Shown here piece after piece: positions 44,501-53,421 of a stretch of 64,000 nucleotides of DNA. Position 1 is the first letter of the stretch, and every line of letters starts with the position of its first letter. Origin of the DNA: Anthoceros angustus. Lineage: Eukaryota; Streptophyta; Anthocerotopsida; Anthocerotales; Anthocerotaceae. The position numbers were made by a program, and so were the translations under genes. The DNA lies in the NCBI GenBank assembly GCA_010909165.1, contig VJWM01000025.1, positions 2,294,001 to 2,358,000 of the forward strand, written 5' to 3'. Under the pieces are notes generated by a model, which ran no database searches, was not told the origin of the DNA, and saw only the letters and a list, made by a program, of their open reading frames with translations.

Positions 44501-47500
44501 CACCAAGCTTGTCCAGAGAACCGAACCCATACACATCAATTCCAGAACCAACGGCCTCTGATGTTGTGCTTTTGTTCACCTTATCGTTCAACTTTTCCTT
44601 CTTTTCCTTCTCCTTCACAGGTCTCTCACTTCCAGCAGGGTTAGGTGCATATCCGTTATCATCTAGGGGAACTTGAGGTTCCCCAGGAATGGACACGCCC
44701 TGTGAGGAAGCTCTTAACAATTCACCAAGCTTGTCCAGAGAACCAAACCCATACACATCAATTCCAAGGGCAGCCGCCTTTGATGTTGTGCTGTTGTTCA
44801 CCTTATCGTTCATCTTCTCCTTCTCCTTCTTCTCCTTCACAGGTTTCTCACTTCCAGCAGGGTTAGGTGCATATCCGTTACCATCTTGGGGGACTTGAGG
44901 TTCCCCAGGAATGGACACGCGCTGTGAGGAAGCTCTTAACAATTCACCAAGCTTGTCCAGAGAACCGAACCCATACACATCAATTCCAGAAGCAGCCGCC
45001 TCTGATGTTGTGCTGTTGTTCACCTTATCTTTCATCTTCTCCCTCTCCTTCTCCTCCTTCACAGGTCTCTCACTTCCAGGAGGGTTAAGTGCATATCCGT
45101 ACTCATCTAGGGGAACTTGAGGTTCCCCAGGAATGGACACGCGCTGTGAGGAAGCTCTTAACAATTCACCAAGCTTGACCAGAGAACCGAACCCATACAC
45201 ATCAATTCCAGAAGCAGCCGCCTCTGATGTTGTGCTGTTGTTCGCCTTATTTTTAATCTTCTCCTTTTCCTTCTTCTCCTTCACAGGCCTATCACTTCGA
45301 GGAGGGTTAGGTGCATATCCGTACTCATCTAGGGAAATTTGAGGTTCCCCAGGAATGGACACGCCCTGTGAGGAAGCTCTTAACAATTCACCAAGCTTGA
45401 CCAGAGAACCGAACCCATACACATCAATTCCAGAAGCAGCCGCCTCTGATGTTGTGCTGTTGTTCGCCTTATTTTTAATCTTCTCCTTTTCCTTCTTCTC
45501 CTTCACAGGCCTATCACTTCGAGGAGGGTTAGGTGCATATCCGTACTCATCTAGGGAAATTTGAGGTTCCCCAGGAATGGACACGCCCTGTGAGGAAGCT
45601 CCATACAATTCACCAGGCTTGTCCAGAGAATCGAACCCATACACATCAATACCAGAAGCAGCCGCCTCTGATGTTGTGCTGTTGGTCACCTTATTTTTTA
45701 TCTTCTCCTTCTCCTTTTTCTGCTTCACAGATCTCTCACTTCGAGGAGGGTTAGGTGCATATCCGTACACGTCAATTCCAGAAGCAGCGGCACCCGATGT
45801 CGAGCTTATGATCACCTTATCTTCCACCTTCTCCGTCTTCTCCTTCATAGGTCTCTCACGTCCAAGAGGGTTAGGTGCACATCCGTACTCATCTAGGGAA
45901 GCTTGAGGTTCCCCAGGAATGGACACGCCCTGTGAGGAAGCTCCACAAAATTCACCAGGCTTGTCCAAAGAACCGAACCCATACACATCAATTCCAGAAG
46001 CAGCGACCTCGGATGTGGTTGTTTCGTTCACCTCATCTTTCATCTTCGCCTTCTTCTCTTTCACAGGCCTCGCACTTCCAGGAGGGTTAGGTGCATATCC
46101 GTACTCATCTAGAGAAACTTGAGGTTCCTCGGGAACTTGGGGCTCCCCAGGAATGGATACGCTCTGTGAGGAAGCGCCGTACAATTCACCAGGTTTGTCC
46201 AGGGAACCGAACCCATACAAATCAATTCCAGAAGCAACGGCATCTAATGTCATGCTCTTGTTCAGCTTATCTTTCACCTTCTCCTTCTTCTCCTTCACAG
46301 GTTTCCCACTGCCAGGAGGGTTAGGCACATATCCGTACTCATCTAGGCGAACTTCAGGATCCCCAGGAATGGAAACGCCCTGTGAGGAAACTCCATACAC
46401 TTCACCAGGCTTGTCCCGAGAGTACGCATACACATCAATTCCAGAAGCAGCGGCATCTGATGCTGTGTTTTTGTTCACCTGGACTTTCACCTTCTCCTTC
46501 ACAGGTTTCCCACTTCCAGGAGGGTTAGGGGCATGTCTAAACTCATCCAGGGACACTGGAGGTTCCCCAGGAATTGACACCCCCTGTGAGGAAGCATACA
46601 ATTCACCAGGCTTGTCCCAAGAACCGTACCCATACACATCAATTCCACAACCAGCAGCATCTGATGTCGTGTTTTTGTTGACCGTATCTTTCACCTTCTC
46701 CTTCTTCTCCTTCACAGGTTTCCCTCTTCCAGGAGGCTTAGGTACATATCCGGAAGCATCTAGGGAAACTTGACGTTCCAAAGGAATGGACACGACCTGT
46801 TCCTCCTCCCCTGCAGTCCCCTCTGAATCAGCCGGCAGATTGAACAAGCTTGTCGGCTGATCAATGACTGGATCTGTTGAGGCGACAAAAGGTGCATGTA
46901 CAGCAGTGCTGTACAGTCGACTGACATTAGGAAGACGACGACCCGCAACCTCTAAATCATCATCTTCTCTACCCTTCGCTGGGTCTGTATCCAGTTCAGC
47001 TTCTAGTTCTGCAAGCTCCCTTTCAATGTCAGCGTCATCATCTGAATCGCCTTTTCCATGCAGTGGCATCATAGGGCTTTCCGTTTCCCCCTCTGGACGG
47101 ACCTGAACCTCACTGCCGTGCCCCAGCACCTGAGCACCCGGTTCGAAGCCGTGTGCGGAAAAAGTGCCTTCTTTCCCAGCAGACTCCGACACCGACAAGA
47201 ACGAGCTCGGATGATCCCACCGGTCCGAGTAGTCTTCACCCTCAGGCAGCTTCTGACCTGCAAAAGGTCCAAATGGAAATCCCGAAGTAGGGGGATCGTA
47301 CCCACGAGGAGGAGACAGAGCTTCTGCTTGCCTTAATTCACCCGATTGGACAAAGCTCTGCCTAACACCCTGGCGGACAGGCGCTCTGCGTGGCACCATA
47401 CTACCAAACTTAAGAAGAGCAGGATCGAAGCTAAAGCGAGGACCCGGCACACTTTCTGGAGGCTCATTCCGTGTCCTCTTTCCTTCATCCACAAGAGGGG

Positions 47501-48287
47501 CAGCTACAGAAGCTCCTTTCCTATCCTGCTGATCATCCTTGATCAACACCGCCGTTTCCTCCTCCAACTCCTTGTCTCTCATTTTCTCCACACCACGGAC
47601 AGTGGCCTCAGGTTCACGTGAAGAAGCAGTTTCATGCTGCTCATATCTCTGCTCTTGCTCGACATCATGCCTTTCCTCATACCCTCCTTGTCCAGCCACT
47701 TCCACTTCATGCCCACTAGCTGCAGGCAAATACACAAGTCCTTCCACCCGATTCCTACTCTTGGCCTCGTCAAGGACCTTAGAATGCACGGCATCCACTC
47801 CTTCCCGAAAAGAGGAGCTAGCTGCCCTGTCCCTCCCATCATCCCCAAGCCTTTTCCGCCTCTCCTTTCCCGACTCCTCAATACTTTCTTCCTCACGCTG
47901 GAAGGCAGCAGGACGAGGAGAAGACACACTTGGCCGCCGTCCCTGAGCAAGCAGCCGAGACTGGCTGAGCTGCTCGAAACTAGGCGGGAACTGAGGCTTG
48001 GCTCTGGCCGGAAGCTCTTTCTGCAGATCTTGCAGCTCAGGGAAGGAAAGAGATGGATTGGTGTAGGTAGGCCCCTTCCCAGGTTCGCACTCGCCATCGG
48101 ACGAATCCGAGCCCGCTGCTGCTGCTGCACTGGGATCCTGTCCATTCCTCGTCGCCTCCTTGGACTCTTCACCTTCAGAGTCATCCCACTCCGAGTCGTC
48201 CGACACGGTATCGGCAAGTAAGCTCAGATTTTGATGAAACGCATCCAGCTTGCGACGGAAGTCTGTGGCCCCTCCCCCGTCCCCCAT
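41529..48287 (-). CDS. Giant disordered repeat protein (family not recognised), member A
   Basis: One uninterrupted frame; the first in-frame ATG (48287-48285) gives 2252 residues. The open frame extends 45 codons upstream without an ATG. The N-terminus is acidic and Ser-rich with Trp ('SDDSEWDDSEGEE'). Next comes the motif 'EALSPPRGYDPPTSGFPFGP' (encoded near 47241-47335). About twelve units of ~74 residues follow ('GYAPNPPGSERPVKEKKEK', 'SGIDVYGFGSLDK', 'SSQGVSIPGEPQ'). A different ~85-residue block containing 'KRFPSLHDFD' occurs twice. The C-terminal ~600 residues are Pro/Tyr/Gln-rich, with many YPP motifs and the end 'YPPPNPYY'. No catalytic domain, signal peptide or membrane segment is visible. 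It is expected to be largely disordered. A 6.8-kb frame kept open through such repeats argues for coding function. It resembles member B (52852-57630). Confidence 0.7.
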   Translation of the reverse strand: MGDGGGATDFRRKLDAFHQNLSLLADTVSDDSEWDDSEGEESKEATRNGQDPSAAAAAGSDSSDGECEPGKGPTYTNPSLSFPELQDLQKELPARAKPQFPPSFEQLSQSRLLAQGRRPSVSSPRPAAFQREEESIEESGKERRKRLGDDGRDRAASSSFREGVDAVHSKVLDEAKSRNRVEGLVYLPAASGHEVEVAGQGGYEERHDVEQEQRYEQHETASSREPEATVRGVEKMRDKELEEETAVLIKDDQQDRKGASVAAPLVDEGKRTRNEPPESVPGPRFSFDPALLKFGSMVPRRAPVRQGVRQSFVQSGELRQAEALSPPRGYDPPTSGFPFGPFAGQKLPEGEDYSDRWDHPSSFLSVSESAGKEGTFSAHGFEPGAQVLGHGSEVQVRPEGETESPMMPLHGKGDSDDDADIERELAELEAELDTDPAKGREDDDLEVAGRRLPNVSRLYSTAVHAPFVASTDPVIDQPTSLFNLPADSEGTAGEEEQVVSIPLERQVSLDASGYVPKPPGRGKPVKEKKEKVKDTVNKNTTSDAAGCGIDVYGYGSWDKPGELYASSQGVSIPGEPPVSLDEFRHAPNPPGSGKPVKEKVKVQVNKNTASDAAASGIDVYAYSRDKPGEVYGVSSQGVSIPGDPEVRLDEYGYVPNPPGSGKPVKEKKEKVKDKLNKSMTLDAVASGIDLYGFGSLDKPGELYGASSQSVSIPGEPQVPEEPQVSLDEYGYAPNPPGSARPVKEKKAKMKDEVNETTTSEVAASGIDVYGFGSLDKPGEFCGASSQGVSIPGEPQASLDEYGCAPNPLGRERPMKEKTEKVEDKVIISSTSGAAASGIDVYGYAPNPPRSERSVKQKKEKEKIKNKVTNSTTSEAAASGIDVYGFDSLDKPGELYGASSQGVSIPGEPQISLDEYGYAPNPPRSDRPVKEKKEKEKIKNKANNSTTSEAAASGIDVYGFGSLVKLGELLRASSQGVSIPGEPQISLDEYGYAPNPPRSDRPVKEKKEKEKIKNKANNSTTSEAAASGIDVYGFGSLVKLGELLRASSQRVSIPGEPQVPLDEYGYALNPPGSERPVKEEKEREKMKDKVNNSTTSEAAASGIDVYGFGSLDKLGELLRASSQRVSIPGEPQVPQDGNGYAPNPAGSEKPVKEKKEKEKMNDKVNNSTTSKAAALGIDVYGFGSLDKLGELLRASSQGVSIPGEPQVPLDDNGYAPNPAGSERPVKEKEKKEKLNDKVNKSTTSEAVGSGIDVYGFGSLDKLGELLRASSQGVSIPGEPQVPLDDNGYAPKPPGSERPVKEKVKEKVNKSTTSGGAASGNDVYGYGDLGQPSSHVVTGVYGDVPPDAQRGGEAKLSYVLEAPPEVKRFPSLHDFDNRKTTLDIGDQDQTGSTDSSPFYGDQSAERLESKEQQVEVQLARLQDGNRRPPNILVLDGTAEDQVNTDRTSDTTASGIDVYGYGDLGQPAPVSVNTAPAIIDPSQDKPSELYGASSQGVSIPVEPQVSLDSYGYAPNPPGSGKVKKVKDQENTDRTSHATASGTYVYGYGDLGQPSPQVVTDAYGHVLPDDQRGGEAKLSYVPAVPPGVKRFPSLHDFDSRKTTLDVEDQEQNGGVDSSPFHADQSAEKLESKEQQAEGQLERPPDVNPGHPNVLVLGGTAQSRRQSFRSALSMKESREEFAANEDVEGTNQPADDFQGRLLHGDEQHVFASASIASSFRASAQPSPNVAQLVHRPQAHDRLSDDESKANYVVTQADEVKQKQKPPRDAQENIHDSYNASAPVSVNMSSSSSLQRHADQPVSAWIQEGKGHSEEVEKPSLTHLDSSARLQHQTGPTPFSPYLAYPPVLASRREEALKGKTDRLKEERDDKLAASEPAYPPTMHPTFGVPSAPSDELHPSDSSQFGSVYPPHSVYPPHSPYPPQNVYPPSSVSAAYPPYPAHPGAIAQTPPPVSPLSQSESGSNSDTDNSTYPPPRPVVQPAYPPSKPPSFSASTSSGGLTGPSYEGASPASSGSHYSYGNTRLGNVYGSDHVKDEKRKQQSSSSSWTPEYAGAPPLYPPASHSGVDSGHGASAPSSDYGKYKVQDPQYGQQRPHTSDYPKQQRPQTPDYGQHSTSSHSKPGLYPPVYSQPQAQSAPWYEQAQAPHSGYAEVGVPQQAQAHSNPYVVGPPRQGYRPTSPWLPSTPQQAQPYQGYVQQPPGYSWTLQPSAPVHHQQPSYGWTGHQSYAGQQQDQHQQPGYGGSRLSYGQPGYPPPNPYY
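43740..46790 (-). repeat. 222-bp coding repeat array in member A
   Basis: The most regular part has 222-bp spacing (for example at 44467, 44689, 44911, 45133, 45355 and 45577 on the plus strand), equal to 74 codons. The units at 45133-45354 and 45355-45576 are almost identical, while outer units are more diverged. Because the length is a multiple of three, a repeated antisense frame of about 69-73 codons also appears. Confidence 0.92.
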
Positions 48288-50013
48288 GTCCAAGCCCTGC
48301 GCTCCCTCTTGGATATAAGTCCTGAACGGAATGGAATGTTTGTCAATCACACCCACAAGGGCACAGCCTGGAGCCCCATCCAAAGCGCCCACTTCACAAT
48401 CAAAGCAAAGCCAACAAAACAAGGTGGGATGGGACTGCGTACGAGCATATCGACTTGCGAGTCGCGAATTCTTGGCGGCTTCGAGGCTCCCGGAACGATG
48501 CTTCTGGACAGCACGCCAACAGTCTCTCTCCTATTCAAGGATTATAACAGGATAATACCGTAGTATCATCCGACACATCCTGCTCGACAATGTTATTATA
48601 CGTCCGCTTTGACAATTTTATTATGTAACGGTCTAAGCTTCCCTGCCTTGCCTGCTCTTACAATGTCTAACCTTCCCTCCCTCGAGGTTTGCCATTGCAC
48701 AGCTGCATAGTTCATTTATGACAATAAATGGCCAGGGCTATGTTGCTTGAAGCTTGAGGTGATGTCCCTAAATATACTACCCTCTCTACGATTGAGTTGG
48801 TGTGATCCTTCTTTCTATGCTTTTTCTGAGTTACGCAGCCAGTCATTTGGCTGAGATGCATGAAATGTGCGGTATTGGACTCCTCCAATATGCCGGTCTA
48901 TGCAATGGAAGGGAGCGCTAAAACACTTCCTCGTTGTAGGTGTTAGCCTCTATTCCTCTGCGAGTGAGGCCTGCGCAAACATCACCTAAGTCTCCAGTCT
49001 CCAGTCTCCACATTTGTATAGCTATACAAACAGGTTCACACACACAAAAACTGCAAAAGATTGTGACAAGGAAGCCCGGATTTAATTAATGAAAAGCACA
49101 CCGTTCCAGTAACCGGCAAATGCAAACACCTTGGTTGTGCTAGAGGCTAGCACTATCCATAGCCAGTCCTGTTTTTCCTTGAGTGTGAGAAATGCCATTA
49201 GAACTTCGTTAACCTAGATATCAGATACATGTACTAAAAGGTAGCAAACGATGCAAGAGACCATTTCGAGTTCCTATTGCGAATGTCCGGCCAGTCTTTT
49301 CCTGATGCCTGAGCAATTTTGTTTGTTTTTTCTAAGACATCTCTATTCTGTATGTGTGCAAAGCAGTGAGCCTACATAGGTATATATGACGAGATGCCGG
49401 CACACTAGCCACAGATATGGCACACAACATAGGTATATACATCTGGCACACTAGCCATAGATATGGCACATTGCAACAAACTTGGCAGAATGGGGCATGA
49501 CAGATATCCTCTTGTCTCAGGTATGTAGAACTCTGTCACAAGTATATGTGTATTTCTACTTAGTACATTTCATACATATATCATATGAATATGCGTACCT
49601 TACACGTATACTTGTTGCTTATTAGCATATGGAGGTTTATGGAGAAAAATTGCATATCTCGAAACATTATCAAGTCATCAAGTCTGTGTGCACCATACTG
49701 GTTGCATAAAGAGTTGAACATTGTCCATTCAAGGTAAAATCATTTGTAAATAACTTTTTATCCTACCATAAATAAAACATATTTATGGAGAATAGTGGCA
49801 TATATCGTGCTTTAGCAAATCTTGTTTTAAGATATCTTATGTTATTACACTAAGGTGATCAGTCCCTAATTATGGTACCATGTGCTTAAAATTTATAGTG
49901 CATTTATATGCGACAACCTTTTCGGTCTTGCCATCTGCTATGGTCTTTGATTGTGTATGATACCTTCTTTTTATCTTCTATACCACCTTTGTGGACTTTT
50001 GCCACTTTATGCA
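48288..50013. other. Upstream region of member A, no gene
   Basis: The proximal part should hold the promoter and 5' UTR of the minus-strand gene. The rest is AT-rich with short duplicated words ('cacactagccayagatatgg', near 49404 and 49448). No gene is supported. Confidence 0.45.
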
Positions 50014-50160
50014 CTTTTTCTTATGCTACGTTTGTGGACTTTTTCATATGCCATCTTTGTGGACTTTTTCTTATGCCATCTTTGTGGACTTTTTCTTATG
50101 CCATCTTTGTAGTCTTTTCTTATGCGACCTTTCCAGTCTTCTCTTGTGCCATCTTAGTGG
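50014..50160. repeat. 25-bp minisatellite, ~6 copies
   Basis: Units start at 50014, 50039, 50064, 50089, 50114 and 50138, with core 'ctttttcttatgccatcttt' and 'gtgga'. It abuts the partial TFIIB-like copy. Confidence 0.88.
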
Positions 50161-50400
50161 AATTTCACGAGGTGCGGTCTAGTATCAGAAGAACGTCGTA
50201 TCGACGAAACCTTAGAATATAGGAAGTTCGATAATGACACCGAGCACGAGGAAAAGGAGAGTATGGGATATCCTACGTACACAGATGACTTGCTCGACCA
50301 TGCTAGCCTAACCACTTGCATTCACACTATAGGCGCAAAGGAAAAATGGGTTGCATCCACACTACGGAACGGGAATGCACGGGTTCCCAATCATGATGGC
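50158..50400 (+). pseudogene. Partial TFIIB-like copy truncated by an LTR
   Basis: About 240 bp are roughly 90% identical by eye to 51561-51802 of the nearby TFIIB-like gene. It begins near the second zinc-ribbon Cys pair and reads 'ERRIDETLEYRKFDNDTEHE' in one frame. It ends at 'aatcatgatggc', where the LTR starts, at the point corresponding to 'aatcatgacagc' in the fuller copy. No continuation is seen after the LTR. Confidence 0.85.
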
Positions 50401-50568
50401 TGTTAGGGTTATCTATTTAACCTACCTCATTTATTTATGTTTAAGGTTATGAACACGTCGCTTTGTACTTAAGAACATTTTTGGTTTTCATTAATTTATT
50501 AAATTGTCTCGTGCACTTATGTTCTTGAGAGAAGACTTCCGTGCATAAAAGAAACATGGTATCAGACC
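50401..50568 (+). mobile_element. 5' LTR and primer-binding site of a Copia- or TRIM-like element
   Basis: 50401-50556 (156 bp) starts 'TGttagggtt' and ends 'aaagaaaCA', the TG...CA ends of an LTR. It is followed directly by 'tggtatcagacc' (50557-50568), matching the initiator-Met tRNA primer-binding site of plant Copia elements. A short ATG frame (about 50581, 'MASNVGVATTIVHSTS') then ends. No 3' LTR is found in the window, so only the 5' end remains. Confidence 0.7.
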
Positions 50569-51271
50569 TACCAAACATCTATGGCTAGTAATGTTGGTGT
50601 AGCTACTACCATTGTGCACAGCACCTCATAGTCCTTATCACAAGGATGAGAGATAGTGTGCCCAATGTATTTCTTTCCATGCACATTTCGCCATAGGTTA
50701 ATTGGTCCTAGCCTCAATGCTACTCTCTAATGCTGAGAGTCTACATGCTCCTACTCACGCGGAATGCCTCGTAGAGGATGTCCACAACCCGATTGGCCCA
50801 CATGCGACCTCTTGTGGAACACAAAAGTTTGAGTCACTGGATCAAGTGGGTTCATTTTGAAACAGTCCCAATTTCTTTTGGTCAGGAAGGATCTGCAGGG
50901 AATGTGTCTGAACTTTTTGGTTCTTTTGGACTTGGAGTTGTAGGATAGCATTAGGAAGGAAGGTAGGAAGCTTAGAGAAAAGGAAACGTAGCAAAATGGC
51001 CTTGAGGAGAGGAGGGTAGGTGCCTAACGTAGTTGGTATGTCGGCACCTACCATCGTAGGTCGGTATCTACCATCGTAGGGCTGCACCTACTACGGTAGG
51101 TAGCAACCTACGGGCGTAGGTTGTTCGAGTATGGAACATGGTAGGGTGACTACATATGTGATCAGTGGGCTGATTAGGATAAATAAGTCCTAAATAGAGG
51201 AATTAGAGGTAATTTTAGATAATTAGGATAAATCTGGTCATTAGGATAATTACATAAAATGAAAACTTGGG
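50569..51271. other. Sequence between LTR and TFIIB-like gene
   Basis: No gene is seen. A cluster of imperfect palindromes built on 'cctaccatcgtagg' lies at about 51026-51120. Confidence 0.45.
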
Positions 51272-51279
51272 TATATAAA
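51272..51279 (+). promoter_or_regulatory. TATA box upstream of TFIIB-like gene
   Basis: 'TATATAAA' lies about 190 bp before the ATG. Presence of a promoter-like element does not prove that the disrupted gene is expressed. It could belong to an LTR-type promoter. Confidence 0.4.
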
Positions 51280-51462
51280 CGAGGGATGTGACTTACATAT
51301 ATTCATAAATATTGGACAAGCCTCTTAGAAGGTCTCAAGGGCAAGGTCACTGTCGAATCTTTTCCCGTTTGAAAAACAATCATTGTGCTTAATCACTCAT
51401 TATCAAAAACCCTCGTCGGTTCAAGATTTCAGGGCTAGTTATTCCATTTTTTTAATTATCTC

Positions 51463-52427
51463 ATGACAGCCGAGAATATGGACGTCAACTATCCAGAGTG
51501 CAAGTTTAAGATAGAGATTCGTGAGGACAGCAAGTCTGAAGATAGCAAGTCTGGAGACAGCATTTGCACAGGGTGCGGTCTAGTGTTAGAAGAACGTCGT
51601 ATTGACGAAACCTTGGAATACAGAAAGTTCGATAATGACACCGAGCATGAGGAAAAGGAGCGTGTGGGACGTCCTACGTACACGGATGACTTGCTCGACC
51701 ATGCTAGCCTAACCACTTGCATTCACACTGCAGGCACAAAGGAAAAATGGGTTGCATCCACATTGCGAAACGTGAATGCACAGGTTCCTAATCATGACAG
51801 CGGCTTGATATTTGCTTTTGATATGATTTCAGAGCTCGGAGAAAGAATGAGAATTGTGCACAACACGCAGGTATTGGCAAGTTCCTTGTACAAGAAGCTG
51901 ACGGGCTTGAGAAAAGGGAGTTTTGAAGAGACTCGTATGGCTGCTCCTATGTATATGGCTTGTAAAAAAGAAGGGACTCCTCGGTTGGGAAGTTGGTGGA
52001 CCTCCTAGAAATGAAGGCCGTGCATGACAAGCCGCGTACCTAAGGAAATCTGCCATGCGCATCCAAAGCTGTCCGGCCCAAGGATTTTGCAGCGCGGTTT
52101 TGTTCTAGGCTCGAAATGCGTAAGGAAAGTGTGAGAGCTATCTTTCAGGCACTGAGTGCCCTTGAAAAACAAAAATTCGATAGCCGAAGCTTGCCACAAT
52201 CGGTCACCGCCGGAGTTATATACATGGTTTGTAAGATTTCAGGGGAACCGTGCAACTCACTCAAGAGCATTGCCGAGGCATGTAATGTGGCGGTGAGTAC
52301 GCTCAAGAACACTTACGAGATTTTGCTTCCACATGCAGCATCCGTTATAGTACCGGCATGGTTTTTGCAAAGTGAGAATTTTTGTTTGGAAGAGCTCAGG
52401 ACTCGAGCCTTAGATTATGCATCGTGA
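51463..52427 (+). pseudogene. TFIIB-like general transcription factor, intronless and disrupted
   Basis: The first frame (51463-52008) carries a zinc ribbon. Its first CxxC pair has become 'YPEC' (one Cys lost), while 'CTGCGLVLEE' is intact. The B-reader/linker segment 'RRIDETLEYRKF' follows, then the first cyclin repeat up to 'MACKKEGTPR'. Similarity then moves through other frames ('KEICHAHPKLSG', then 'VRPKDFAARFCSRLEMRKES'). It continues in the frame ending 52427 with the second cyclin repeat ('SVTAGVIYMVCKISGEP', 'LKNTYEILLPHA', 'IVPAWF'). Total span matches a ~310-residue TFIIB. At least two frame changes and a TAA (about 52036) interrupt it around 51990-52090. That region might instead contain an unusual intron. 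Plant TFIIB genes have introns, so this may be an old retrocopy. Alternative: a pBrp/BRF relative. Confidence 0.75.
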
Positions 52428-52851
52428 ACTTGCCTTCAATCACATAGCTCAGCTATGTGCTTTCGATTCATATACTAGCATGCAGCATGGTCAGTGACAA
52501 CATCCAATGATCATCACCATGCATATGTACTTGCAAATCCTTTTGTAGGAACAAATGCAAGCAAAGCATTTGAAATTTAAAAAAAATAAAAATATTTATG
52601 TTAAATCCTATTTTTTTTCAAAAAAATAATTATTTCGACATTACCCTGTTCAACCACCCCTCGGGGTACGGTAGTGGATTCATATGTAATGGCCGACGGG
52701 TGTGTAAAGGCCGCCTCGACAATGTCTAACTTCTGCCTTGCCTCGAGCTGCATCGTTCATTTATGACAATCTTGATTTATCAGCAAGTCTATCTACAATT
52801 CTGGACGAGATTTTCCCTTGTGTTCAATATGATAAAGGTCCATGACCATTA
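52428..52851. other. Intergenic spacer
   Basis: AT-rich with poly(A) runs near 52578-52640. It includes the presumed 3' UTR of the minus-strand gene that follows. No gene. Confidence 0.5.
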
Positions 52852-53386
52852 TTACCATAGGTCATACGAGGAAGAATCGAAGTTGCCTTGGTCATACGAG
52901 GAAGCATCGAAGCCGCCCTGGTCATACGAGGAAGCACCGAAGCCGCCCAAATCGAGGCTGATGTCGAAACTTTGGCTCTGGCTCTGGTCTTGGCCCTGGT
53001 CGTAATACTGATCGAAGCCCCCTTGATTGTACTGGTCATAACTATGGCCCTGGTCGTAACTCTGGGTCTGGTAGTAGCTCTGGGTGTTTCCATGACTCTG
53101 GAGGTAGCTCTGCTGATCATAGTGTGTCTGGGTCTGGAGATCACTGTAACTTTCGCTTGAAGAATAGAGGCCTGTGTTCTGAGTGTTGTCGTAGCCTTGT
53201 GGAAATTGCATCTGGTTGCTGCTAGTGTCGGAACCTTGCTGCATTTGCCACTGGTTGGTGCTGTTGTCCATGCCTGGCTGAGGTTGCATCTGGTTGCTGT
53301 TATTGTCCATGCCTGGCTGCGGTTGGGTCGGGTTGCTGTTGTTCCCCATGCCTTGATTGCTGCTGTTGTTGTTCTGCCATAGCCTC

Positions 53387-53421
<35 letters not shown>

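Noticed and set aside
44423-46773. A ladder of 67-206-residue plus-strand frames
   Set aside because: These recur every 222 bp as the antisense of the repeat array in member A and have no independent support.
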